64,000 nt of DNA from Pisolithus tinctorius (lineage: Eukaryota > Basidiomycota > Agaricomycetes > Boletales > Pisolithaceae): the NCBI GenBank assembly GCA_024663395.1, contig JANFAH010000016.1:992001-1056000 (forward strand). The letters run 5' to 3'. The first letter of the stretch is position 1. Each line of letters opens with the position of its first letter. Shown piece by piece: positions 44,051-54,923 of the stretch. A program made the translations under genes and the position numbers. The notes beneath the pieces are model-generated. The model was given only the letters and a program-made list of their open reading frames with translations, had not been told where the DNA came from and searched no databases.

Positions 44051-44444
44051 TGTGACGAGACCTAAACAACAGGGTTTGTTGTAGGCTCGCACCAAGAACC
44101 AACAGAGAAGAGAAGAAAGAAAGAAGAGGAGACGGCTTAGAAGCAGGTGACTTTAGGACTCGAAGACCCAAATGAACTAGCTTAGAGCTAGTTGGGCGAT
44201 TGAGCAGTGGTACTTATACCATAGTACATGAGGTAACGGTGAGGTATGCATGAGGTCCGTGACATCATAGTGATGTCATAATGATATCACAATGGAGCAG
44301 AACGTACTAGAAGGGGAAAGGGAGGTGGAGGTGAGGTGAGGTCTAGGCCGGAGCCTGGACCGAGTCCAAGAGATAAGATAAGATGCAAGGATTAGATAAG
44401 ATGAAAAGAAAAGAAGAGAAAGGAAAAGAGTACATATTGTAACA
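44051..44444 (-). repeat. 3' LTR of X (394 bp)
   Basis: On the minus strand TGTTACAATATG...GGTCTCGTCACA, directly after the polypurine tract and the chromodomain stop. The outer flank is W coding sequence (GGCATGA). Confidence 0.85.
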
Positions 44445-44455
44445 CTATCCCCTCC

Positions 44456-45260
44456 TTAGAAATCGACTTCCAGGCGATTAAAGGTAGGGACAGTGTCAGT
44501 GAAGTTTTCCAGGGGTTTGAAGAGCGAGGAGAAGAGGGAGGAGTCCATGCCACGGAGTTTTCGAGGGGCAGAAGGGTTATGACGGTGAAAGTCCCTGACT
44601 GCACCAGGAGCAGACTTCAAGGTGGACTCTGGTTCCCAAGTGCGATCCTCATCATGGTACCCTTTCCAATGGATGAGGTACTCAAGCCTGTTCCGTTTCA
44701 GGCAAGAGTCAATGACATAGTCCACCTCGAACTCCTCATCGCCCTCATGTCCCACCACTGGTCCTGGGCGAGTGATGGTCTGTCCTTCCAATGGCCCCTT
44801 GTATGGCTTAACCTGGGAAACGTTAACAACCAGGTGAATCCTGAGGGTTTTGGGAAGTTTTAACTCAACCACATTGGGTTTGAGTGAAATGACCTTGTAG
44901 GGGCCAATCCATTGTTCGGTAAGCTTCCGGGAGGGGCGACCTGAGAGGGAGATGCGAGAGGTTTCTAACCAGACCATGTCGCCAACAGAGTAGGAGGGGG
45001 TATCCGATCGAGACATGTCCGCAGACACCTTCATCCATTCTGCAGCCTTGCCCAGAGCTCTTTTCGTATCTTCCAGAACCTTAGCAAGGTCAACAGCATG
45101 ATCCATGGCTGCTTCCGCTATGGAAAGAAAGGGTTCTACACCCATCCTGGGGGTGTAGGAACGAGTGACCAAAAAGGGGCTCTTGCCAGTGGACTCCTGT
45201 CGCTTATTGTTGTAGGAGAACTGGGCGACCTTGAGCCAGGAAGGCCAGGAGTCCTGCCGG
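44456..45260 (-). pseudogene. X integrase C-terminus and chromodomain
   Basis: Minus-strand frame of about 268 codons beginning QDSWPSWLKVAQFSYNNKRQ and ending at TAA 44456. It contains the integrase C-terminal GPY/F-type segment (EQWIGPYKVISLKPN), KLPKTLRIHLVVNVSQVKPY, and a chromodomain at about 44630-44730 (FEVDYVIDS, RLEYLIHWKGYHDEDRTWEPES). Chromodomains of this group guide integration to marked chromatin. This piece itself has no stop. An apparent longer frame to 45421 is an artefact of reading into Y's LTR. Confidence 0.88.
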
Positions 45261-46268
45261 TGTAGGGAGTAGTATACTCCCTGAGGCCGAAATAGGGATG
45301 CCAACACCAAAATTCCGCCGTTACCATCCACGTCTATTGTCTTCGGAATTATCCCTTCTGCCTCGTGCGCTGCCTCGCCTGTCGAACCTTCGGAGCTCCC
45401 CGGTCCATCAATAACACACACCAGTCATCGTCCCGAAATTCCGCGTCAACATCAACCTGACATACATCTATCCGGAATTCCGCAGTCGTGCCACTTCAAC
45501 CCTCGCCTCGCCACGTAGTCGGAAAATCACACAGATCATCAGTAAAAACTCCGGTTACCCCTCTCGTTCCTTTCCCACGAACCTTTCTCCGCAAAGCGAG
45601 AACCCCTTTCTACCTACGGCCTCTACCCTTCGCGTTCCACTCTACGGTACAGTGTACACTCGCCCTGTCGGAAGATACCCGTCTTTCCTGTTGTATTTCT
45701 CAGTTACTACCTTACAGTTTGTTTTCACACGTTGCTGTATGGCTTTGACGTCTGACACGTCGTCCCCTTTATTTTTCGGAGTTTTGCTTCTCCCGCCCCA
45801 CATTTCTCCGATCAGTACCTTACTATCCATGTACTATATAATTCCGCCTCAGCGACGAAACGAAATAATCTCTTTTGGGACCCACATTCTGCATCTAGTG
45901 CGAGTCTAAAGAGTTCAAAGAGTCTTCGCGTCCTCTGAGTCCGCTGCGTATCTGTGTCTTTGCGTCTACTGTGTCTACCGTGTCTTCGCGTCCTTGATCC
46001 ATCAGTACTCGTTTGCCTCTCCCGTGTGCTTAATTCGTCTCGGAGTTACTTCCTTGGTGCAAGATCGTCGTCCGGAATTTCAAAAGCAAGTCTGTCCCTT
46101 CCTTCGACTCTACGGAATTAAATTCTGTGACCCACATTCGACTCTTCGACCGACTCTACCATTGCATCCTACGTCTCCTTCCTACTCAGCACCCCTTGGG
46201 TCGAGCCTAGGGATTTTCCCTACAGCTTTCCCCTATTCGCACGCTACCCAGAGGTAGTGTCCCACATC
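45261..46268 (+). repeat. 5' LTR of Y (1008 bp)
   Basis: TGTAGGGAGTAG...GTGTCCCACA. TATA-like TACTATATAAT near 45833. Differs from the 3' LTR at a few dozen sites at most. Confidence 0.95.
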
Positions 46269-46274
46269 GTTTTG

Positions 46275-46293
46275 GAGCCCACCGCGAGGGGTC
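46275..46293 (+). other. Primer-binding site of Y
   Basis: TGGAGCCCACCGCGAGGGG, six nucleotides after the LTR end. Confidence 0.75.
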
Positions 46294-46786
46294 TGTAGAT
46301 CTGGAAAGGAGATCCTTACGACCCACTCGTCAAAGAACTGAACTCGAAGAGCTCTTAGAGCCCTTCCACAGACTATCTATTTCCTCAGCAGAAATCTTAA
46401 TTCCGGTAGCTGATCCTAGAGATATTTCAGAGCCGCACTCGTCAGACTCAGACCTCGGTTTAGACGAGATCTTTCAGAGCCCAGAGTCCCCAGCGTTTTA
46501 CCCAGTGTTTCCAGGAGGCTTCGACTTCGACGAGCCCTTCGATCCTCCCGCTGAACGTCAAGAACTTTCGCCTCTCTCAGAACTAACTCCTTCTTCATCC
46601 TCGCCATCCAGTGATTCAGAACTAGCCGCTGAACAGCTCCTCCTTCCTTCCCACTCCCTAATCGCAAATTCCGCCACCACCCTTTCTACTCAAATACCCG
46701 TACAGAATACTCTTGCCTCGACTCTCTCGAATTCCGCTCCTATCCTTCCCCGAATTCCGATCCAGATCCCCATTCCACCTCGAAAA

Positions 46787-47478
46787 ATGTCTGGAGCCAG
46801 AGACATGCCGCTCAGGGGCTCTAACAAAGCCCCGAAGTTTTCCGGTCGCACTGAAGACATCACTCGCTACCTCGAAGACATTGAACAACTCTGCGTCGAA
46901 GCTGGCCTGGACACCGGAAAAGATAAAATCCACTGGGTCATCCGTTACGCCGATCACAACGAGGCAGAATTTTGGTCCACCTTAGATGCTGCAACCGATG
47001 GCTTCAATGACTGGGACGCGTTTTCCAAAGAACTCCTGAACTACTATCCAGGTGCTTCAGTGAAAGATCGTCGCTATACCAAGGCCGACCTCGAAACCTT
47101 ACTCTACCATCAAGTTCAGAAACCTATGGGATCGCTGGAAGATCTCGGTAAATACGTCCGGGAATTCCGGTGCATCCTTGGCCTCGTCCAGAAGAAGAAG
47201 AAGCTCCCTGAGGACTACATCAACGAGAAATTCCTTGAGGGATTTCCCCCGAGGTTCCGGAATTCCTTGCTCACGCGATTGCAACTTTCAGACCTAGATC
47301 ACGACATCGACGAACCTTGGGAGTTCGATCTGGTCTACAAGCACGCTAACTACCTACTCAGCGGAGCAAAACGAAATCTCCCTCAACCTGATTCTTCGGC
47401 CTTGTTTCCCCAGAACTCCGCGCCCCCTTCTTCGTCGACTGTCCCCACTATCTTAAAACGCGAGTACGTCCAAGTCGC
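46787..47478 (+). pseudogene. Gag of Y, N-terminal part (split by LTR C)
   Basis: From ATG 46787 (MSGARDMPLRGSNKAPKFSG) to REYVQVA at the insertion. The frame is also open upstream to the PBS without an ATG, so a longer product cannot be excluded. The gag core includes FWSTLDAATDGFNDWDAF, YYPGASVKDRRYTKADLE and LPEDYINEKFLEGFPPRFRN. It rejoins exactly with 49346 when LTR C and one TCGC are removed, giving a gag-protease of about 736 aa. Confidence 0.85.
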
Positions 47479-49341
47479 TGTGAGTCAAAGTGTGGAAAGG
47501 CAGTATAAACCAACCAAACCAACACCAAAGACAAATAATGTGTGAGTGGTGGTTTGCCTCCGCGGAACCTGGAGTGCCGAGAAACCTAAATGTGTGGGGA
47601 ACTTCAAGTAGAGGTGCTCCTGGCGCAAGTCGTCGACGAGTTACGCAGGAGAAGACGAATGGACGATGATTGGGAAGGGGATGCTGAACAGAGTGAAGGT
47701 GTTCAGCCGAAAGTACTTGGAGGTAATGGACTTTTGATAGAATATGCTCCTGGCACAAGTCGATGACGAGTTACGCAGGAGTGGAGGGATGACTAAGACT
47801 GCTGACTAAGAGGAAGCTTCAGATGAATGATGGAGGCAGATAGACTCTTCTGAATGAGCCTCAACTACCAAGTATACGAATGATGACAGGTAGACCCCTT
47901 TGTGGAGCCTCAACTGTCAACGACGAGATAGGAACTGGACTGACTGCTGGACTGCTTCTGAATTGCTTCCTGATTGATTCTTGATTGATTCTCGGTAGCT
48001 AAGTACATGGGGGTTTATATACTGAGGGGGGAGCACAGCTTGTGACAAACAAGGCACAAACACTTGGTAAGTAATGAGTAAGGACTGAGTAATCATGATG
48101 AGTAAGCGAGAAATGAAAAGTAAGCGAGCAAAGAAGATTGGTAAGTATTGGCAATGAACGAGTCAAGGATAGTCAAAATATCACAGAATGAGTCAAATAG
48201 AGTCAGAAACTGAGTAAGCGCACTGATATCACATTAGGGGGTGGCGATGCAAGTCAGATCTTGGCGGAGACATCTCTAGATCCAAAGATGGCATGACAGA
48301 TGGACGGTGTTTCCAGATAGGGAAGTATTAATTCCAGAATTGAAGGGCATGAGTCAGGCGTCAAAGGGGGCTAGGGCATTGGGGGTCTGTGGGGCAATGA
48401 GAGCATACGTGATCACGTCTCCCACCCTTCCATCCTCTCAGCGAAGTTAACAAAAACTTCATGAACGGGGCTCTGATGGAGGAGGAGGAGAAGGGGGAAT
48501 GTCTTCTGCTGGATCTTGCAGTAAGAAGGCAAGATGCATGTCATACTCGTCATGAATGCGATCAGGGAGGCTGGAGGACAGTAGATTATACTGCAGCTGT
48601 CGCAATGCGGGAAGAATGATGGACGAGACTGGAATAAAGACGGTGCAGGGAGCAGGGAGGAACGATCCATATGCTTCGTCAACTGGGGAGACTGAAACGA
48701 CCACATAAGACCTTTCTAACCGAGTGACAGACCTGAGGTGACCAAAGAACGTCCTTCTGGAAGTCATACTGACAAGGAGAACACGCTGACCAAGCTGCAT
48801 GGGACGAGACGGGGCTGACAATGACGGGATGAACCAGGGGGCTTCAGGACGGAAGCTGGTGGGAATGCCTGGCAGATATACGTAGCCACTGTCTCTGGCA
48901 AATGAGACAAGTGAGATGACTGACGAAGAGGTGGCCATGATTGATGGACTTAGCGAAATGAGCGTCTGATGGATGGAGTGCTGTAGAAACGTGCAGGGTG
49001 CGAGGATCCTCTCCAAATTTGGAAGGAAGAATCGTGGGGCTGAGCACTTTAAGCGAGCATGGGAACGGAGTCGATATCTTTGGAAATGGTGGAGATACGA
49101 CGAAAACCGGAATGCCATACACGGGTGCTAAAAACCTTTAATGCGCGCTTAACTCGCTTCCTCTTTTCTCTTTAGCACTGATGACTCGTTCTTGTGCGAA
49201 GGATGACTGTTCACGTCCAACAGTCTTTCTACGCATGAGGCCTTTAGTCCTCATCTGCATGCACGGGCATTGTGCGCAACTCGTCAACGAGTTAGGCAGA
49301 GTCAGCTGTAACCATGTCCACAACACCTTTGGTGTGTGACA
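47479..49341 (-). repeat. Solo long LTR, copy C (1863 bp)
   Basis: Same family as A (the longer subfamily), minus orientation, with 4-bp duplication TCGC (47475-47478 and 49342-49345). It splits Y's gag. Confidence 0.93.
48459..48938 (-). CDS. LTR-encoded conserved protein (copy C, 159 aa)
   Basis: Same U3 frame as copies A, B and D, starting MATSSSVISLVSFARD and ending SEPRS-stop. It is open upstream to 49118. No disabling mutation. Function unknown. Confidence 0.58.
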   Translation of the reverse strand: MATSSSVISLVSFARDSGYVYLPGIPTSFRPEAPWFIPSLSAPSRPMQLGQRVLLVSMTSRRTFFGHLRSVTRLERSYVVVSVSPVDEAYGSFLPAPCTVFIPVSSIILPALRQLQYNLLSSSLPDRIHDEYDMHLAFLLQDPAEDIPPSPPPPSEPRS

Positions 49342-49345
49342 TCGC

Positions 49346-50864
49346 CCAACAACCTACCGACACGTCACCCCCTCAACAAGGTCAAGAGGCCCAATTCCGT
49401 CGCTCTTTTGACCCACGGTGTTTCTTCTGCGGGAGCACCGATGGTCACCGTACGGCAGAGTGCGCACTGTGTCGTGAATACGTACAAGCTGGGAAATGCA
49501 CCCTGATAGGGGGAAGAGTATTTATGCCTGATGGTTCTGACATTCCTAGGACGGCTGCTGGCCGGAACTTTAAAGAAAAGATCGACAACTTCCTTGCCAT
49601 GCGCGAATCTATCATGGCCTCAGCAAACCTCGTCTCCGTACAACGTCCTAGCCAGTCATCGAACTCATCTCAAGGACGTGATACCCCACCTCATCTCGTC
49701 AGCATGATGTTCTTCACTAATGAAGAATCCGCAGAGTTTCAGGTCGACCTACATCCCTCCTCCTACCTAATTGACGAAGAACTAGAGAGTAATGCCGATG
49801 AAGAAGACCAGCGCGCCTTGGCGAGAGCTTACGCGCAAGTAGAAGAATTGAAAAATAATATCAAGAAGAAGAAGGCCGCTCGTTTCGACGGTGTAGAAAT
49901 TCCAGCCCACCGTCAGCGAAACCCCGCGACAAGTCCAGTGCCTGCTAATGTGTCATCCGCCCCCAGGCCAGTCGTTAATTCCGTTCCAAACGATCCCGTC
50001 CATGTTACAGAGAACCCAACCGTTAGTAAAACTCCGGCCGTCTCTAATCCCACAGATTCCAAGAAATCTAAGCCTACAACAATTCCCGCACCCCAATTTC
50101 GATACCAGAGCAGTTTCGATGAAGTGGCTGCTACCAGACGTCTCGTAAACCAAGTCTTAGAAGCGAAGATGGAGATCTCTACCAAAGACCTCCTTGCTGT
50201 CAGCCCGGAGATTCGTAAGCAGGTCCGAGAACTGGCTGCGACGAAGAAGATAACGATTGGGAGCCTGGAAATGGCGTCAGAAGCCGTGGCGTCACCTACC
50301 TGGGCGTCCTATGAACAATTCTGGGTCAGAGACATCGAAGGGAAGTGTGTAGGGCTCGCTACTGCCCCCTTACGCACTGTCGATGGCATCTTAATGGACA
50401 AACTCCATGTCGAATGCATTCTGGACAGTGGTTGTCAGGTGGTAGCCTTGCGTCGTGAACTATGGGAGGCCTTAGGGGCTCCTCTTCGTTCTGACATGAG
50501 CATGACTCTCGAAGCCACTAACCAATCCAAAGAAAGTACTCTAGGTGTCATAGAGAACGCATCCTTGCGCATAGGGAATATCGAAGCGCACCTCCAAATT
50601 CAGGTCGTTGATCACGCTCCATTTGATCTACTTCTTGGGCGACCCTTCTTCTGTCTGCTCACCAGTGTCCTACAAGATTTCCCCGACGGGGAACAGTCCC
50701 TAGAGATTCGTGATCCTAACACGGGAAGACAGGTATTAATTCCGACGCGCCCTCGAAACAGACTACAGCCTCTTCCACGGTTCGTAAATTCCGAAGACGA
50801 AGAAGACTACTTTGCACGCAAGGAGATGCGTCGCCACATGAAGCAACCTGAGCAGGGTTTTTAG
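49346..50864 (+). pseudogene. Gag C-terminus and protease of Y
   Basis: Continues gag after LTR C. CCHC knuckle CFFCGSTDGHRTAEC (about 49418-49465), lineage motif GKCTLIGGRVFMPDGSDIPR, a charged linker (NNIKKKKAARFDG), and a retropepsin domain with D-S-G (CILDSGCQVVALRREL, about 50420) and FDLLLGRPFFCL. It stops at TAG 50862-50864 within a frameshift signal. The protease would mature the polyprotein. The frame itself has no stop; only LTR C breaks the gene. Confidence 0.88.
50855..50864 (+). promoter_or_regulatory. Candidate -1 ribosomal frameshift site (Y)
   Basis: Canonical slippery heptamer G-GGT-TTT immediately before the TAG stop. Slipping -1 enters the frame of pol (LVSVDDSFRS), but a TGA at 50891-50893 then blocks it in this copy. 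W has the same heptamer and an open -1 frame. Confidence 0.65.
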
Positions 50865-50893
50865 TGTCGGTCGATGACTCGTTTAGATCGTGA

Positions 50894-53800
50894 GGAGGCC
50901 ATGATAACGTTTTCTCCGTGTGTTCGCTCTACGTTTCTGATTCTCCCTTGTTACCTTCGAAGCCGGCTTCTCTTTTCTCTACAGATACTACCCAAAATCC
51001 CGCTGCGGCATTGCTCTATGATTTACAAAGCAACAGTACGCCCCCAATTGACCCGTTCGATTCTAGTTCCGTTTCTTCGAATGACCCTTTCTTATTTTCT
51101 ACTAGCACTACTGTTTCACCACTGACAATTTCAGCCTTACGTTCTACTTACCAGTTCGATTCCGTCCTTCATATCTTAAAATACAAACCTGTAGCGAAGA
51201 AGGTCAGGCCTGTACCGACGTCGATGCCTGTGGAATTCCGGGTAGAGCGTCGGGAGGCTGGAGATCCTCTCGCAGACTTACCTGTATTACCTACTCATCC
51301 TCCTCCATTCGTGCCAGGCTCCAGGTTCACCCAGGAAAGGGCTGACGAGCTTGATCTGGACCCTTCGAAGTTCCTTTGGCCCACAGAGTTAAATCTGGTA
51401 CGATGGCTGGTCAAGACACACAAGACCGCCTTCGCTTGGGATGCCTCAGAAAGAGGAACCTTCCGAGAAGATATGTTTCCGCCGCTGAAGATACCCACGC
51501 TAGCCCACAAACCCTGGGTCGAGCGGAATATCCCCATACCTCCTGCCATTTTTCGTGACATCGTCGGCATAATCAAAGAAAAGATTTCCGCAGGTGTCTA
51601 CGAACCTTCTACTTCGTCCTATCGCTCGAAATGGTTCTGCGTAGTCAAGAAGGACGGAAAATCTCTGCGCCTTGTTCATGACTTACAACCTCTGAATGCC
51701 GTATCTATACAGGATTCAGCCGTTCCCCCTTTCGTCGACTCGATTGCAGAAGCTTTCGCCTGCCACTCCGTCTACGGAATTTTAGATCTTATGGTTGGAT
51801 ATGATCATCGCACCATCCATGACGAATACCGCGATCTAACTACCTTCCAAACCCCTATTGGTACCCTTCGACTCACCAAACTACCCATGGGCTACACAAA
51901 TGCCGTCCAAATTTTCCACGGAGACGTCTGTTGGATATTAAAGGATGAAATTCCAGAAGTTACCATCCCATTCATCGATGATTGCCCGATCAAAGGCCCC
52001 AAATCTCGATACCAAAATTCTGACGGTACCTACCAGACAATCACACAAAACTCCGGGATCAGACGCTTCATCTGGGAACATCTGCAGAACGTCAACTGCA
52101 TCTTACATCGCCTGCGTCACGCTGGAGCTACTGTCTCAGCGAAGAAATGCGTCATCACTGCGCCGTCTATCATAGTGGTTGGGCATAAGGTGTCGTTCGA
52201 GGGGAGAATTCCGGACGAAGCTAAAGTCCAAAAAATTAAAGATTGGCCCTACTGCACTAACGTCACCGAAGTGCGTGGATTTTTAGGTCTTTGCTCGTAC
52301 TGCAGGATCTTTATCAAGGATTTCGCTAAACACGCACGTCCCCTCAATTGGCCCTACTGCACTAACGTCACCGAAGTGCGTGGATTTTTAGGTCTTTGCT
52401 CGTACTGCAGGATCTTTATCAAGGATTTCGCTAAACACGCACGTCCCCTCATCGAGCTGACCAAGAAAGACGTCTCCTTCGAATTCCGTGATGAACACAA
52501 AGAAGCCATGGACTATCTTCACCAAGCTATCGTCTCGTCCCCTGCCCTACGCACTATCGACTACAATTCCGATAAGAAGGTTATCCTAGCAGTTGACACC
52601 TCGAATATCGCTATAGGATACCTCCTCATGCAGGAAGGGGAAGATGAAAAACGCTATCCTGCAAGGTTCGGCTCGATAACTCTCAACGACCGTGAACGCC
52701 GTTATAGCCAAGCCAAACTGGAGCTCTTTGGTCTTTTCCGCGCTCTACACGACGTCAGATTTCACATTTTCGGCGTGCGGAATTTAGTTGTCGAGGTTGA
52801 CGCACGATATATAAAGGGGATGATTAACAATCCTGACTTACAGCCCAATGCTACCATCAACCGCTGGATTGTGGGAATTCTTTTATTCGACTTCGAGCTC
52901 ATACATGTCCCTGCACACAAGCATGCAGCGCCGGATGGTCTTTCAAGGCGACCGAAAGCAGCAGAAGATGAGGATGGGGAAGAGGACTACGAGGACTGGA
53001 TAGATGAGTGTGGAGCCTTCGCTGTAGAGCTCTTGAACCATAGGGAGGCCCGTTTCGAGTCCCGGCCTTACCCTTCGGAAATTCCGAGTACCTTGTCAGA
53101 CTCACCTTCGGCCTTGTCACAGAGTCTAGGCATCTACTCCTCCGAACAATCCTCGTCGAGTGTCTACGAGACGGAAATTCCGCACTCAGAGAAAGCGATC
53201 CAGAGAGAGGAGAGGTTGAAAGTGGTAAAGGAATTTTTGGAGACGAAGAAGACGCTGGAAGGATTGGAGGAAGAGGAGTTGGAAAGCCTGGTGCGTCTCG
53301 CCACTCGGTATTTTGTCAAAGGAGGAGAGCTGTGGAGGAAAGAGCCTCAAGGACGTCACCAACTAGTAGTCGCTTCTCACAAGCGCCTTGGGATTCTTCG
53401 TCAGGCTCATGACGAGCTAGGGCACAAGGGTATCTTCTCGACCCGCATGCGGCTGCTGACTCGTTTCTGGTGGCCTATGCTAGAGCAGGACGTCCGCTGG
53501 TATGTCAAGTCGTGTCACGAATGCCAAATACGCCGTCTGGATCGCGTTCATATTCCGCCAGTCGTCGCCATCCCTGAGCCCCTATTCTTCAAAGCATACA
53601 TGGATACGTTCTTAATGCCGAAGTCGAACGGGTTTCACTATGTCACCCAAGCTCGCTGTTCACTTACTAGTTATCCAGAGTGGGCTATGCTTCACGCGGA
53701 GACCGGCAAGTCCATCGGAAAATTCATTTTCGAACAGATCTTGTGCCGCTGGGGTGCAGTTGCGGAAATTGTCACAGACAACGGTGGTCCCTACGTCCTC

Positions 53801-54577
53801 GCTCTCGATTGGCTTTCCAAAACCTTCGGAATTTGCCACATCCGAATCTCACCCTATAACTCCCAAGCTAACGGGGTTGTTGAGCGTCGGCATTTCGATG
53901 TGAGGGAGGCGTTGGTAAAGAGTTGCGGAGGAGAAGCATCAAAGTGGTTGGAAGTGGCTCCTGCGGTGTTCTGGGCAGAGAGGGTTACGGTTCACAAGGC
54001 AACTGGGTTTTCTCCGTTTTATATGGCTCACGGCATCGAACCTAGACTCCCCTTTGACATTGTCGAGGCAACATTCTTGGCCCCTTTTGAGGCGGAATTT
54101 TACTCGACATCAGAACTCATCGCCCATCGCGCCCGCCAACTCCAGAAACGTCCAGAAGACCTCGCTCGAATCCACGATCTCGTCCTGAGATCCCGCTTCG
54201 CGTCGGTCAAAGACTTCGTTGCTCGTTTTGCGCACACCATCCAAGACTTCAACTTCGAACCTGGGTCACTCGTCCTCATGCAGAATTCATGTATCGAGCG
54301 GGAACTAGATCGCAAGACCAAACCACGCTACCTAGGTCCCATGATAGTCGTTCGGCGTACCAAAGGAGGCTCGTACATCCTGGCGGAATTAGATGGAGCC
54401 GTGTCCAAATTCCGGTTTGCCGCCTTCCGTCTTTACCCCTATTTCCCACGGGACAACTCTCGTATCGAAGTCACGCAGTTGACTGGAATTTCTGCAGGCG
54501 ACTTGGACCACTTAGAAGATGATTCGCTACCAGACCCTGCACTCGCTGGCGTCCCTTTGGATGAATCAGATGAGTAG
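50894..54577 (+). pseudogene. Pol of Y: RT, RNase H, integrase (one upstream TGA)
   Basis: A 1227-codon open frame with no early ATG, consistent with expression by frameshift from gag. RT: KKDGKSLRLVHDLQPLNAV (near residue 255), LDLMVGYDHRTIHDEY and FIDD (near 360). RNase H: AVDTSNIAIG (near 566), SQAKLELFGLF, VEVDARYIKGM. Integrase: H-H-C-C finger (AHDELGHKG...CHECQ, near 838-877) and D, D, E residues in KAYMDTFLM (near 903), VTDNGGPY (near 962) and GVVERRHF (near 996). A GPY/F-like segment, PRYLGPMIVV, follows; I see no chromodomain. A perfect 105-bp duplication repeats 35 residues between RT and RNase H. All catalytic residues are present, so only the TGA at 50891 and the duplication mark it as damaged. 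Confidence 0.9.
52242..52451 (+). repeat. Perfect in-frame 105-bp tandem duplication in Y pol
   Basis: Two back-to-back copies with a 105-bp period encode WPYCTNVTEVRGFLGL...AKHARPL twice. The copies appear identical. W has a single copy of the homologous segment. Confidence 0.93.
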
Positions 54578-54923
54578 CACACCTTTCTCTCTATCTTTTT
54601 CTTTCTTTTCTTTTCTTTTCTCTCTTTCTTCGCCTTTCCTTTCGCTTATATAGTTACACTCTTCGTCTCATATGAAACAAAAACCGACACAAAAAAAAAA
54701 TTTCCGCTCATCTCCAGCCTCTCGTCGATTCGTTCTCCTTCCCTGTTCCCTTCTTAGCGATGATCCTGTTCAAAATGCCGAAAGATTCACGAAATAAAAT
54801 AAAACAAATAAATTCCGCAATCTACTTACGCTACTGTACACGTACCTACATATCTTTGAGCTGATCCTTCAACCTCTTCAGCTCCTTGCGTCGCCCCTGA
54901 ACTGCGCCGATCTGTCGCTCCAC
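54578..54923. other. Spacer between Y pol and the antisense gene
   Basis: Starts with a T/C-rich tract (about 54580-54640), then an A-run near 54692. It lies at the 3' ends of both convergent genes. No gene seen. Confidence 0.5.

Noticed and set aside
45261..45421. N-terminal extension of the X integrase frame (MCVIDGPGSSEG...)
   Set aside because: It reads into the 5' LTR of Y; the same peptide recurs from Y's 3' LTR at 56693-56853. The true X coding ends at 45260.
46505..46786. Upstream GTG-initiated start for Y gag
   Set aside because: The frame is open but has no ATG; ATG 46787 precedes the region aligning with V gag.
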